NCBI RefSeq assembly: GCF_003028855.1
Contig: NZ_CP028324.1
Coordinates: forward strand, 2,294,001-2,358,000
Reading direction: 5' to 3'
DNA from: Pseudoduganella armeniaca
GTDB taxonomy: Bacteria; Pseudomonadota; Gammaproteobacteria; Burkholderiales; Burkholderiaceae_D
DNA: 64,000 nt
Under the pieces are notes generated by a model, which was given only the letters and a program-made list of their open reading frames with translations, was not told where the DNA came from and searched no databases. This document shows, in pieces, positions 47,441-55,688 of the stretch. The first letter of the stretch is position 1. The number at the start of each line of letters is the position of its first letter. The position numbers and the translations under genes are program-made.

Positions 47441-48715
47441 TCAAACGCAGGCCGCTTCCTCTTCCTTGGGCGGCAGCTCGATCCGGTTGTCGGTGCTGAA
47501 CTGGTAGTCCTTGAACACGTGTTCGGCCGTCAGCAGCTGGTATTCGCCGTTGGGCAGCTTGTGCGTCGTGTCCTTCAGGCGATACGTATAGTGGCCGCAG
47601 GTCCAGCAGTTGAAGTTGCGCATGTGCGTGCACAGGCAGGTCTTGTCCATCACCTTGATGCCCTTGTCGCTGCCGCCGTTGGCGACCACCTCGCGGTTGT
47701 ACGAATTGATGTAGGCGCAGTTGCCGGTGGCGTCCAGCAGGTAGCCGTACGACTCGCAGCCGGGGCGTGTGTTGGTGCCGATCGCTGGCGTGCTGCGCAG
47801 CATGCGCATCGGGTAGCCCGTCGGCGAAATGCCGTTGACGATGATGTCGTCTTCGGTGGCGCGGATGTATTCCTGCTTGACCTTGTCCGGCAGGCCGCAT
47901 TCCTTGGTGATCGTGAAGCGCGTGGCCACCTGCACGCCGGCCGCGCCCATCTCCAGGAACGACACGGCATCGCTGCCGGTGAACACGCCGCCAGCCGCGA
48001 TCACCGGGATGTCCAGGTTCTCGCCCTTCAGGTAGGCCAGCACTTCGCCCGTGATCGTGTGCAGGTCGTAGTTCTGCCAGTCGTCCAGGCCGAAGCCCAG
48101 GTGGCCGCCGGCCAGCGGCCCCTCGACGATGACGTAGTCGGGCAGGCGGTCCAGCTTCTGGTTCTTGCGCAGGAAGATCTGCAGCGCGCGTACCGAGGAG
48201 ACGATGATGCCCAGCTTGGCGTCGCGGAAGCGCGGATGGTCGGCCATCAGGCCGAAGGAGTTGAAGTGCAGGCCGGCCGACAGCGTGATGCCGTCGATGC
48301 CGGCGTCCAGCGCCGCGTTCAGGCGCACGCGCAGCGTCTCGCGCGGGCCGTTCATCGTCAGCTTTTCCATGCAGTTCACGAAGATGAGGCCGGGCCCCTT
48401 CTTCTGTTCCATGGTGCGGCCAATGTGCAGGCGCTGCGCCTCGGCCAGGCGGCCCAGGTCGAACTGCACCACCGCCTTGTCCATGTTATTGATGTTGAAC
48501 TTGTAGAGCTTCGTCTTCTCCTTGACGAACGTCGTGTCGAAGCGGCGGTCGGAGACGTCTTCGACCATCGCGTCGGAGATGTGGCCGATGCCGCCCAGGC
48601 GCGCCGCTTCCAGCGCCAGTTCGGAAGTGGAAATGTCCACGCCCATGCCGCCGATCATGATCGGCACGTATTGCTTGTCGCCGAACCGCAGGCGGAAATC
48701 ATCAACTCGTTTCAT
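47441..48715 (-). CDS. Nitronate monooxygenase family flavoprotein
   Basis: FMN-dependent TIM-barrel oxidoreductase of the nitronate monooxygenase / 2-nitropropane dioxygenase family, 424 residues, somewhat longer than the usual 310-350. Barrel features are VPIMIGGMGVDIS, GIDGITLSAGLHF, IVEGPLAGGHLG and IPVIAAGGVFTG...GAAGVQVATRF. The extra C-terminal part has a cysteine-rich CLCTHMRNFNCWTCGHYTY stretch and ends PPKEEEAACV. The physiological substrate is unknown; detoxification of nitronates such as propionate-3-nitronate is the family role. ATG at 48715 (MKRVDDFRLRFG). Confidence 0.87.
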   Translation of the reverse strand: MKRVDDFRLRFGDKQYVPIMIGGMGVDISTSELALEAARLGGIGHISDAMVEDVSDRRFDTTFVKEKTKLYKFNINNMDKAVVQFDLGRLAEAQRLHIGRTMEQKKGPGLIFVNCMEKLTMNGPRETLRVRLNAALDAGIDGITLSAGLHFNSFGLMADHPRFRDAKLGIIVSSVRALQIFLRKNQKLDRLPDYVIVEGPLAGGHLGFGLDDWQNYDLHTITGEVLAYLKGENLDIPVIAAGGVFTGSDAVSFLEMGAAGVQVATRFTITKECGLPDKVKQEYIRATEDDIIVNGISPTGYPMRMLRSTPAIGTNTRPGCESYGYLLDATGNCAYINSYNREVVANGGSDKGIKVMDKTCLCTHMRNFNCWTCGHYTYRLKDTTHKLPNGEYQLLTAEHVFKDYQFSTDNRIELPPKEEEAACV

Positions 48716-48831
48716 TGCTATCCTTAGACTGCCGGGTGCGCCGGGAGGGTATCCCGGGCTACCTGAATCAAGCGCTGCGAATTCTTCTTTCGCAGCTCAA
48801 AGCTCTGCCAACGTTACTTTCGACTCCGACA

Positions 48832-49317
48832 TCAGTCGCGGAAGTTATTGAACTCCAGCGGCGTGTCCGTCACTTCCTTGCGCAGCAGCGCCATCGCGGC
48901 CTGCAGGTCGTCGCGCTTGGCGCCGGTCACGCGCACCGATTCGCCCTGGATGCTGGCCTGGACCTTCATCTTGCTCTCTTTGATGATCTTGGTGATCTTC
49001 TTGGCCGTTTCCGTCTCCAGGCCGTTCTTGACCTTGATGACCTGCTTGACCTTGTCGCCACCGATCTTCTCGATCTTGCCTTCGTCGAGGAAGCGCACGT
49101 CGACCTTGCGCTTGGCCAGCTTGTTGGTCAGCACGTCCTTCACTTGGCTCAGTTGGAATTCCGAATCCGCGAACGCCGTCAGTTCCTGCTCCTTCTGCTC
49201 CACGCGTGCATCGCTGCCCTTGAAGTCGAAGCGGGTGGTGATTTCCTTGTTCGACTGGTCGACGGCGTTGCGCACCTCGATCATGTCCGCTTCGGAAACT
49301 ACGTCAAACGATGGCAT
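48832..49317 (-). CDS. yajQ: YajQ-family nucleotide (c-di-GMP) binding protein
   Basis: 161 residues, full family length, from MPSFDVVSEADMIEVRNAVDQ-type N-terminus to LEFNNFRD. Two ferredoxin-like halves are visible, with TTRFDFKGSDA and VQASIQGESVRVTG. YajQ proteins bind c-di-GMP in Xanthomonas and act with transcription regulators; RNA/tRNA binding has also been proposed. It is divergent from murB with about 150 bp between starts. Confidence 0.94.
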   Translation of the reverse strand: MPSFDVVSEADMIEVRNAVDQSNKEITTRFDFKGSDARVEQKEQELTAFADSEFQLSQVKDVLTNKLAKRKVDVRFLDEGKIEKIGGDKVKQVIKVKNGLETETAKKITKIIKESKMKVQASIQGESVRVTGAKRDDLQAAMALLRKEVTDTPLEFNNFRD

Positions 49318-49468
49318 ATTCTTTTTTCCTCTCTACTTTTCTCGTTCCTGTGATTGCGTGCGCAACCATCGCGCCCGCAACGATGCGACATTTTAACGGA
49401 CAACGAGGCGAACGCTCGGTCGTTTTTGTGCCATACCCTCTATAATCGAGCAAATTACTCTGCCAGCT

Positions 49469-50497
49469 ATGCATTCCGAACTAAGCCTTCAGCACGACAT
49501 TTCCCTGCGTCCGTTCAATACTTTCGGCATCGAAGCGCGCGCCCGCCATTATCTGCGCGTCACGGCCGCCGGACAACTGCACCACGCGCTGCATGACCCG
49601 GCCTTGGCGGCCTTGCCCCGCCTGGTGCTGGGCGGCGGCAGCAACCTGCTGCTGACGGGCGACTTCGACGGCCTGGTGCTGCACATCGCCAGCACCGGCA
49701 AGGAGGTGCTGGCCGGCGACGCCGATCACGTGCACGTGCGCGCGGCGGCCGGCGAGAACTGGCACGAGTTCGTGCAGTGGACCCTGGCGCAGGGCCTGGG
49801 CGGGCTGGAAAACCTGGCCCTGATTCCCGGCACCGTGGGCGCGGCACCGATCCAGAACATCGGCGCCTATGGGCTGGAAACGAAGGACGTGTTCCACAGC
49901 CTGACAGCCTACGATCCGACCATCGGCGCCGAGCTGACGCTCGATGCCGCCGCCTGCCGCTTCGCCTATCGCGACAGCGTCTTCAAGCACGACGACGGCC
50001 GCCACCTGATCATCACCAGCGTCACGTTCGCGCTGCCACGCGCCTGGCAGCCGAACCTGCGCTATGCCGAGCTGGCGACGGCGCTGGCGGAGCAGGGCAT
50101 CGCCGCGCCCACGCCGCGCCAGGTGGCCAATACCGTGATCGCGATCCGCCAGCGCAAGCTGCCCGACCCGCGCGTGATCGGCAACGCCGGCAGCTTCTTC
50201 AAGAATCCGGTCGTCAGCGCGGCGCAGTGCGCGGCGCTGCTGGCGCGCTATCCGGCCCTGGTGCACCATCGCCAGCCCGACGGCAGCGAGAAGCTGGCCG
50301 CCGGCTGGCTGATCGACCAGTGCGGCTGGAAAGGCAGGAATCTGGGCGCCGCCGGCGTCTATCCGAAGCAGGCGCTGGTCCTCGTCAACAACGGAGGGGC
50401 GACGGGCGACGACGTGCGGCGGCTGGCGCGCGCGATCCAGGATGACGTCGAGGCGCGCTACGGGGTGCGGCTGGAGCCGGAGCCGGTGTTCGTCTGA
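49469..50497 (+). CDS. murB: UDP-N-acetylmuramate dehydrogenase MurB
   Basis: FAD enzyme that reduces UDP-GlcNAc-enolpyruvate to UDP-MurNAc in peptidoglycan synthesis. 342 residues, the E. coli length (type I). Motifs: LRPFNTFGIEA, LGGGSNLL, IPGTVGAAPIQNIGAYG (FAD binding) and GNAGSFFKNPV with the catalytic Ser. The C-terminal region ends RYGVRLEPEPVFV. A TATAAT at 49441-49446, 23 bp before the ATG, is a likely -10 box without an obvious -35. A repeat half-element begins one base after the stop. Confidence 0.96.
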   Translation: MHSELSLQHDISLRPFNTFGIEARARHYLRVTAAGQLHHALHDPALAALPRLVLGGGSNLLLTGDFDGLVLHIASTGKEVLAGDADHVHVRAAAGENWHEFVQWTLAQGLGGLENLALIPGTVGAAPIQNIGAYGLETKDVFHSLTAYDPTIGAELTLDAAACRFAYRDSVFKHDDGRHLIITSVTFALPRAWQPNLRYAELATALAEQGIAAPTPRQVANTVIAIRQRKLPDPRVIGNAGSFFKNPVVSAAQCAALLARYPALVHHRQPDGSEKLAAGWLIDQCGWKGRNLGAAGVYPKQALVLVNNGGATGDDVRRLARAIQDDVEARYGVRLEPEPVFV

Positions 50498-50530
50498 TTG
50501 TGCCTGTCACCGTGGGCTCGCTTGCGCCGC
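50498..50530 (+). repeat. Half copy of the palindrome family after murB
   Basis: GTGCCTGTCACC (50500-50511) plus GTGGGCTCGCTTGCGCCGC matches the right arm and tail of copy 4 (46830-46860) closely, but there is no left arm. It starts immediately after the murB stop and fills most of the 49-bp gap to the convergent wspR. Confidence 0.8.
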
Positions 50531-50546
50531 CGGCAGCAGACCCCGG

Positions 50547-51569
50547 CTACTCGATCTCGGCGACGCTGACCGCCCGGTTGCGACCGTCGTTCTTGGCCAC
50601 GTACAGCGCGCGGTCGGCGCTGTCGATCATGTCCCGTTCGGCCACTTCGGCCGTGGGTACCACCGTGGCGATCCCGATCGACATCGTCACGACCTTGTGC
50701 GGCGATTGCGGATGCTCCATGCCGATTTCCTCCAGCTGGCGCAGGCATTGTTCGGCCACCTTGCGCGCGCCGGCGGCATCCGTGTCGGGCAGCACGATGG
50801 CGAACTCCTCGCCGCCGTAGCGTGCCGCCAGGTCGGTGGGGCGCTTCAGGCAGGCCGTCAGTACGGCCGCCGCCTTCTTCAGGCACAGGTCGCCGGCCAG
50901 GTGACCGAAGCTGTCGTTGTACAGCTTGAAGCAGTCGATATCGCACAGCAGCAGCGAGAGCGGGCGGCGCTGGCGCTGGCCGCGCTGCCACTCCAGGTGC
51001 ATGGTCTCGTCGAAGCGGCGGCGGTTGGCGATGCCGGTCAGGCTGTCCAGCGCGGCCAGCTTCTGCAGCTCGATATTGGCATCGGCCAGGTTCTTCTGGC
51101 TCTCGCGCAGGAAGCGGAACGCCTCGTCGCGCTGCAGGCGGCTGATATAGGCACCGGAGTGGTAGCGCACGCGCGCCAGCAGCTCCAGCTTGTCCGGCAG
51201 CTTGACCAGGTAGTCGTTGGCGCCGACGGCAAAGCCGTGTGCCTTCAGCTTCGGCTCTTCCTTGGCCGACAGCACGATGACCGGCACGTGCATCAGTTTC
51301 TCGGTGCCGCGGTAGTGCCGGATCAGGTCGAAGCCGTCGGCATTGGGCATCACCAGGTCCTGCAGGATCACGCTGGGCTGCAGCCGCAATGCGCAGTCCA
51401 TGGCCTGGAGCGCATCGGTGACGAAGTGGAATTCGATGTCAGGCTGGTCGGCCAGCATGCGGCGCACCGCCTCCACGACCAGCAGCTGGTCGTCCACCAG
51501 CAGCACGCGCACCTTGAAGGCCGTGAAAGTCAGTTCCTGGTCCGCGCCTGCGGAGATAACCTGCGACAT
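50547..51569 (-). CDS. wspR: WspR: response regulator diguanylate cyclase
   Basis: Output of the Wsp pathway: makes c-di-GMP when phosphorylated by WspE. 340 residues: a receiver domain with phospho-acceptor Asp71 in VILQDLVMPNADG, a helical stalk (about 150-170) and a GGDEF domain with GGEEF at 252-256. The inhibitory site RPTD precedes GGEEF by five residues, so product feedback is likely intact. It is the last gene of the cluster, 92 bp after wspF, unlike the other overlapping joints, so it may also have its own promoter. Confidence 0.93.
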   Translation of the reverse strand: MSQVISAGADQELTFTAFKVRVLLVDDQLLVVEAVRRMLADQPDIEFHFVTDALQAMDCALRLQPSVILQDLVMPNADGFDLIRHYRGTEKLMHVPVIVLSAKEEPKLKAHGFAVGANDYLVKLPDKLELLARVRYHSGAYISRLQRDEAFRFLRESQKNLADANIELQKLAALDSLTGIANRRRFDETMHLEWQRGQRQRRPLSLLLCDIDCFKLYNDSFGHLAGDLCLKKAAAVLTACLKRPTDLAARYGGEEFAIVLPDTDAAGARKVAEQCLRQLEEIGMEHPQSPHKVVTMSIGIATVVPTAEVAERDMIDSADRALYVAKNDGRNRAVSVAEIE

Positions 51570-51661
51570 CGGATCTCTCTGGTTTGATCGTCCGACAGTG
51601 GTGGGTGCCGCGCGATCGATTAATCAATGCCGAACGCGGCGCCAGCGGTGGGCTGCCCCGT

Positions 51662-52687
51662 TCAGCTTCTGCCGCCGACGGTACTGCGCAGGAAGGGCCC
51701 GATCTTCGGCAACGGCAGCACCAGCTGCGCCGCGTCCAGCTCGGCGGCCGCGCGCGGCATGCCGTACACGGCGCTGGTGGCCTGGTCCTGCGCCACCGTC
51801 GTCTTGCCGGCCTGGCGCAGCGCCAGCAGCCCTTCGGCGCCGTCGCGGCCCATCCCGGTCAGCAGGATACCGATGGCATCGCCACGCCAGTGCTGCGCCA
51901 CGCAGCGGAAAAACACGTCGACCGACGGCCGGTAAGCATACTCCCTCGGCACCGCATCGTACCCCAACTGCAATTTTTCATCCAGTACCAGGTGGTCGTT
52001 GCTTTTTGCAATCATCACGGTGCCCGGCATCAGGGTGTCGCCATGCTCGATGGCGCGCACGGGCATGATCAACTGCTCGGCCAGCCACTTGGCGAAGTGG
52101 TCGGCGAAGTTCTCGTCGATATGCTGCACGACGACGATGCAGCAATCGGGCGGCGCATGCCAGCCGGCCAGCGTGCGGGCGATGGCGATCGGGCCGCCCG
52201 TCGATGAGCCGATGGCCACCAGCGTCTGCACGCCGGCGCCGCGCCGTTCCACCGTGTGCAAGGGCGCCGGCCGCGTCATCGCCTGGTTGCCGCCGCTGTG
52301 GCGGATCAGCTTTTCCATCGTGCGCAGCTTGGCCAGCAGCTGGCCGCCGCCCTCGGCCTGGCCGGCCAGCATCGGCGTGGCCGTCACGTCCAGGGCGCCC
52401 GCGCCCAAGGCGCGGAACACCTGGTTGACGCTGTCCTGCGGCCGGCCCGTGACGATCAGGATCGCGCACGGCGACTCCTCCATGATGCGGCGGGTGGCCT
52501 CGACCCCGTCCAGCTCCGGCATGTTCAGGTCCATCAGCACCAGGTCGGGCCGGTTTTCCGCGCACATGCGCACTGCCTCCAGGCCCGTGCGGGCGATCCA
52601 CAGCACCTGATGGTGCTGGGTCCCGGCGATGACGCGCCGCAGCGCCTCGGCCGCCATCGGCACGTCGTTGGCGATGCCGATCCTCAT
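51662..52687 (-). CDS. wspF: WspF: CheB-type methylesterase
   Basis: Removes methyl groups from the receptor WspA and thereby dampens the pathway; in Pseudomonas, wspF loss gives wrinkly colonies through high c-di-GMP. 341 residues: a receiver domain with Asp53 in LVLMDLNMPELDG and a CheB methylesterase domain with the catalytic Ser in AIGSSTGGP, His in VVQHIDENFA and Asp in GMGRDGAEG. It starts in a 4-bp overlap with wspE. Confidence 0.94.
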   Translation of the reverse strand: MRIGIANDVPMAAEALRRVIAGTQHHQVLWIARTGLEAVRMCAENRPDLVLMDLNMPELDGVEATRRIMEESPCAILIVTGRPQDSVNQVFRALGAGALDVTATPMLAGQAEGGGQLLAKLRTMEKLIRHSGGNQAMTRPAPLHTVERRGAGVQTLVAIGSSTGGPIAIARTLAGWHAPPDCCIVVVQHIDENFADHFAKWLAEQLIMPVRAIEHGDTLMPGTVMIAKSNDHLVLDEKLQLGYDAVPREYAYRPSVDVFFRCVAQHWRGDAIGILLTGMGRDGAEGLLALRQAGKTTVAQDQATSAVYGMPRAAAELDAAQLVLPLPKIGPFLRSTVGGRS

Positions 52688-54990
52688 TTGCTGGCATCCC
52701 CGATCAGGTCATGCACGGCGTCGAGCAGGGTTTCATCATGGAAGCTGCCCTTGGTCAGGTAGTAGTCGGCGCCGGCCGCGAGGCCGCGCGCCCGGTCTTC
52801 CGGGCGGTCCTTGTACGACACGATCATCACGGGCAGCTTGTGCAAGTGGATATCCTTCTTGATCAGGTTGACCAGCTCGATGCCGTCCATGCGCGGCATG
52901 TCGACGTCGGTAATGACGAGATCGTAGTCGCTCGAGCGCACCACGTTCCAGCCATCCATGCCGTCGACGGCGATGTCCACCTCGAAACCGCGTCCGGTCA
53001 GGAGCTTGCGCTCCATCTCGCGCACGGTCAGCGAATCGTCCACCACCAGGATGCGCTTCATTCTACGCCGTGCGGCAGAGTCGGCGCGCGCCAATTGGTG
53101 CAGGCCGCCTTCGGCCAGCAGTTTTTCGATCGACAGCAGGAGGTCCGACACGTCCAGGATCAACACCGGCTCGCCGTCGTTGAGCAGGGCGGCGGCGGCA
53201 ATGTCGCGCAGCTTGCCGAAGATCGGGTCGATGCTTTGCACGGCCAGGCTCTGCTCGCCGCGGATGCCGTCCACCACCAGGCCGTAGCGGCGCGCGCCGG
53301 CGCCGATCACGATCACCGTCAGCAGCTCGTGGTGTTCCATGTCGCCCAGCTCCAGCACCTGGGCCGACGACACCAGGCCCAGGTGCTCGCCGTTGAGGTC
53401 GAAGAACTGCTTGTTTTCCAGCGTGTGGATGAGCGCTTGCGGCACCTGCGCCACCCGCTCCACCTTGACGATGGGAATGGCGTAGGCCTCGCCGCGTACG
53501 TCCACCACCAGCGCGCGCATGATCGACTGCGTCAACGGCAGCGTGATCGACGTGTGGAAACCCTGGCCCGGCTGCGACTCGATGCGCACCACGCCGTTCT
53601 GCTGGCGGATCGTGTCCTGCACGATGTCCAGGCCGACGCCGCGGCCGGAAATTTCCGTGATGTCCTCCTTCAGGCTGAACGCGGGCAGGAACAGGAATTC
53701 CATCAGTTCCGCGTTCGACATGGCGTCGGCCATCGCCGCCGTGGCCATGCGCCGGGCCACCACGGCGGCGCGGATGCGCTGCGGATCGACGCCGCGGCCG
53801 TCGTCGACGATGTCGATATTGAGCATGCCGGCGCGGTGGCGCGCTTCCAGCACGATGGTGCCGGCCGCTGGCTTGCCGGCGGCACTGCGTTCGGCCGGCG
53901 TTTCCAGGCCATGATCGAGCGCATTGCGCAGCATGTGGTTGAGCGGATTCTCGATGCGGGCCAGGATGTCGCGGTCCACCAGCGTGTCCTCACCGCGGAT
54001 CTCCAGCCGCACCTCCTTGCCGAGCGTGCGGGCCAGGTCGCGCACCATGCGCGGGAAGTGCTGTACGCCGTCGCGGAACGGCCGCATGCGCAACGCCAGT
54101 ACCTCGTCCACCAGTTGCCCCGATACGTTCAGCAGGCGCCGTTCGAAGTTCTCCATGTCGGTGATCTGCGCCAGCGTCATCTGCTTGAGCGGATGGCTGC
54201 GCTGCAGTACCAGCGCGGCCTTCTCCTGCAGTGCCGGGTCGCCGTTGCGCGCCACGGCTTCCTGCAGGTCGTCCAGCGCGGCCAGCATCGATGCCTGGCT
54301 GCGCTTGAAGCGCTGTATCGATTCGATCAGCGGGTGCATCTGGTGCGCGCTGATGCGGCTCTCGCTGGCCAGCGACAGTAGGCGGTCGCCTTGCTGCCGG
54401 CTGGCGCCGGGTGCGCGCGCCGCCGGTGCCGCCGCGGTCGCCGGGGTTTCCTGCAGCGGTGCGGCGGCAGGTTCGGGCGGTTCGGGCGGCTGCACCGCGG
54501 GTGCCGGGACCGGGGCGGCCACGGGCGCCGGTGCTGGCGCAGGCATGCTGACCGGCGCCGGCGGCGCTTCGAGCGGCTCGGGCAGGAAGGCGATGCCGGC
54601 GATGGCGTTCATCGTGCTGGTGATGGTGGCGTCGCGCGCGCCCAGCCAGGCCGGCAGCTCGCTTTCCTTCAGCTGGGAACACTGCACGATCAGGTCGACG
54701 CCGGCCAGCAGCACGTCCACCCGGTTCGGCGTCAGGCGCAGCTTGCCGTGCTGGGCGGCGATGAACGCGTCCTCCATGCCGTGCGCCAGCTGGACGATCA
54801 CGTCCAGCCCCACGATGGCGGCGGCGCCCTTGATCGAGTGGGCCGCGCGCATCATCGGCTCGATCGCCGCGCCGTCGCTGCCCCGTTCCAGCGTGAGCAG
54901 GCCGTCGGTCAGGATCTGGGTCTGGCTGCCCGCCTCCATGCGGAACAGCTCCAGCATGGAGAACTGGCTCAGGTCTTCCGGCTCGCTCAT
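52684..54990 (-). CDS. wspE: WspE: hybrid CheA kinase with receiver domain
   Basis: Central histidine kinase of the Wsp complex, 768 residues. An N-terminal HPt domain carries His51 in RAAHSIKGAAAIVG; after a Pro/Ala-rich linker (about 130-195) come dimerisation and HATPase domains (NHMLRNALDHGLE, DDGRGV, ISGRGVGLDIV), a CheW-like regulatory domain and a C-terminal receiver (about 644-768) with Asp695 in VITDVDMPRMDG. The start ATG at 54990 (MSEPEDLSQ) overlaps the wspD stop; the long open frame upstream is a shadow of wspD. It phosphorylates WspR and WspF. Confidence 0.95.
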   Translation of the reverse strand: MSEPEDLSQFSMLELFRMEAGSQTQILTDGLLTLERGSDGAAIEPMMRAAHSIKGAAAIVGLDVIVQLAHGMEDAFIAAQHGKLRLTPNRVDVLLAGVDLIVQCSQLKESELPAWLGARDATITSTMNAIAGIAFLPEPLEAPPAPVSMPAPAPAPVAAPVPAPAVQPPEPPEPAAAPLQETPATAAAPAARAPGASRQQGDRLLSLASESRISAHQMHPLIESIQRFKRSQASMLAALDDLQEAVARNGDPALQEKAALVLQRSHPLKQMTLAQITDMENFERRLLNVSGQLVDEVLALRMRPFRDGVQHFPRMVRDLARTLGKEVRLEIRGEDTLVDRDILARIENPLNHMLRNALDHGLETPAERSAAGKPAAGTIVLEARHRAGMLNIDIVDDGRGVDPQRIRAAVVARRMATAAMADAMSNAELMEFLFLPAFSLKEDITEISGRGVGLDIVQDTIRQQNGVVRIESQPGQGFHTSITLPLTQSIMRALVVDVRGEAYAIPIVKVERVAQVPQALIHTLENKQFFDLNGEHLGLVSSAQVLELGDMEHHELLTVIVIGAGARRYGLVVDGIRGEQSLAVQSIDPIFGKLRDIAAAALLNDGEPVLILDVSDLLLSIEKLLAEGGLHQLARADSAARRRMKRILVVDDSLTVREMERKLLTGRGFEVDIAVDGMDGWNVVRSSDYDLVITDVDMPRMDGIELVNLIKKDIHLHKLPVMIVSYKDRPEDRARGLAAGADYYLTKGSFHDETLLDAVHDLIGDASK

Positions 54991-55688
54991 CGCAGGGTTC
55001 TCGCAAGTTGGTGGCCGACCAGGCCGACATCCAGGCAGCCGACCTGCATGTCCTGTTCCGGCAGCACGCCGGTCAGGAAGCGCAGCAGGCCCTTGTTGAT
55101 GGTGGCGGCGGGCGGCAGTACGCGGCCGGACGCATAGCGCACGATTCCATGCAGGTCGGCCACGGGCAGGGCATAGGCCTGGTCTTCCCATTGCACCAGC
55201 AGCAGCCGGGCGAACGTGTGGCGGTCCTGGCGGCGGCTGCCGCCTTCCTCGGCAATGCCCAGCAGCTCGGCCAGCGCCACGCACGGATACAGCCGCCCGC
55301 CGATGTTGACGATACCGCGCAGGCCGCGCCCGGCGCGGTGCGGCACCTTGTGCGGTACCGTGTGCGGGGCGATGCGCACGAACATGGCCGTGGGCAGGGA
55401 CAGCCACTCGCGGCCGATGCGGAACACGACGGCCGAGGCGTCCAGGCGTTCCTCGGCGGCTTCCGGTGCGCGGAAATGCTCGGCCCATTCGCGCAGGTAG
55501 GCCTCGTCCACCGGGCGCGCCAGGTGCTGCAGCGCCGCGCCCGCGTACTCGTCGCAATGGCGGCAGTGGCCCAGGCCCGCCAGCAGGTCGCAGCTGCGGT
55601 CGCCCGTCACGCCGATGCGGCTCCAGCAGCCGGCGCCGTGCGCGCCGGCGGCCGGCTGGTTGCGGTCTTCGTCAGGTTTCATCGTCAT
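54987..55688 (-). CDS. wspD: WspD: CheW-like coupling protein
   Basis: 233 residues with one CheW domain in the second half (from about 85: VVFRIGREWLSLPTAMFVRI, GIVNIGGRLYPCVALAELLG, ALPVADLHGIVRY). The first about 80 residues contain several cysteines (CDLLAGLGHCRHC) typical of the longer WspD proteins. It links WspA to WspE. It is joined to its neighbours on both sides by 4-bp ATGA overlaps. The start could also be Met3. Confidence 0.9.
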   Translation of the reverse strand: MTMKPDEDRNQPAAGAHGAGCWSRIGVTGDRSCDLLAGLGHCRHCDEYAGAALQHLARPVDEAYLREWAEHFRAPEAAEERLDASAVVFRIGREWLSLPTAMFVRIAPHTVPHKVPHRAGRGLRGIVNIGGRLYPCVALAELLGIAEEGGSRRQDRHTFARLLLVQWEDQAYALPVADLHGIVRYASGRVLPPAATINKGLLRFLTGVLPEQDMQVGCLDVGLVGHQLARTLR

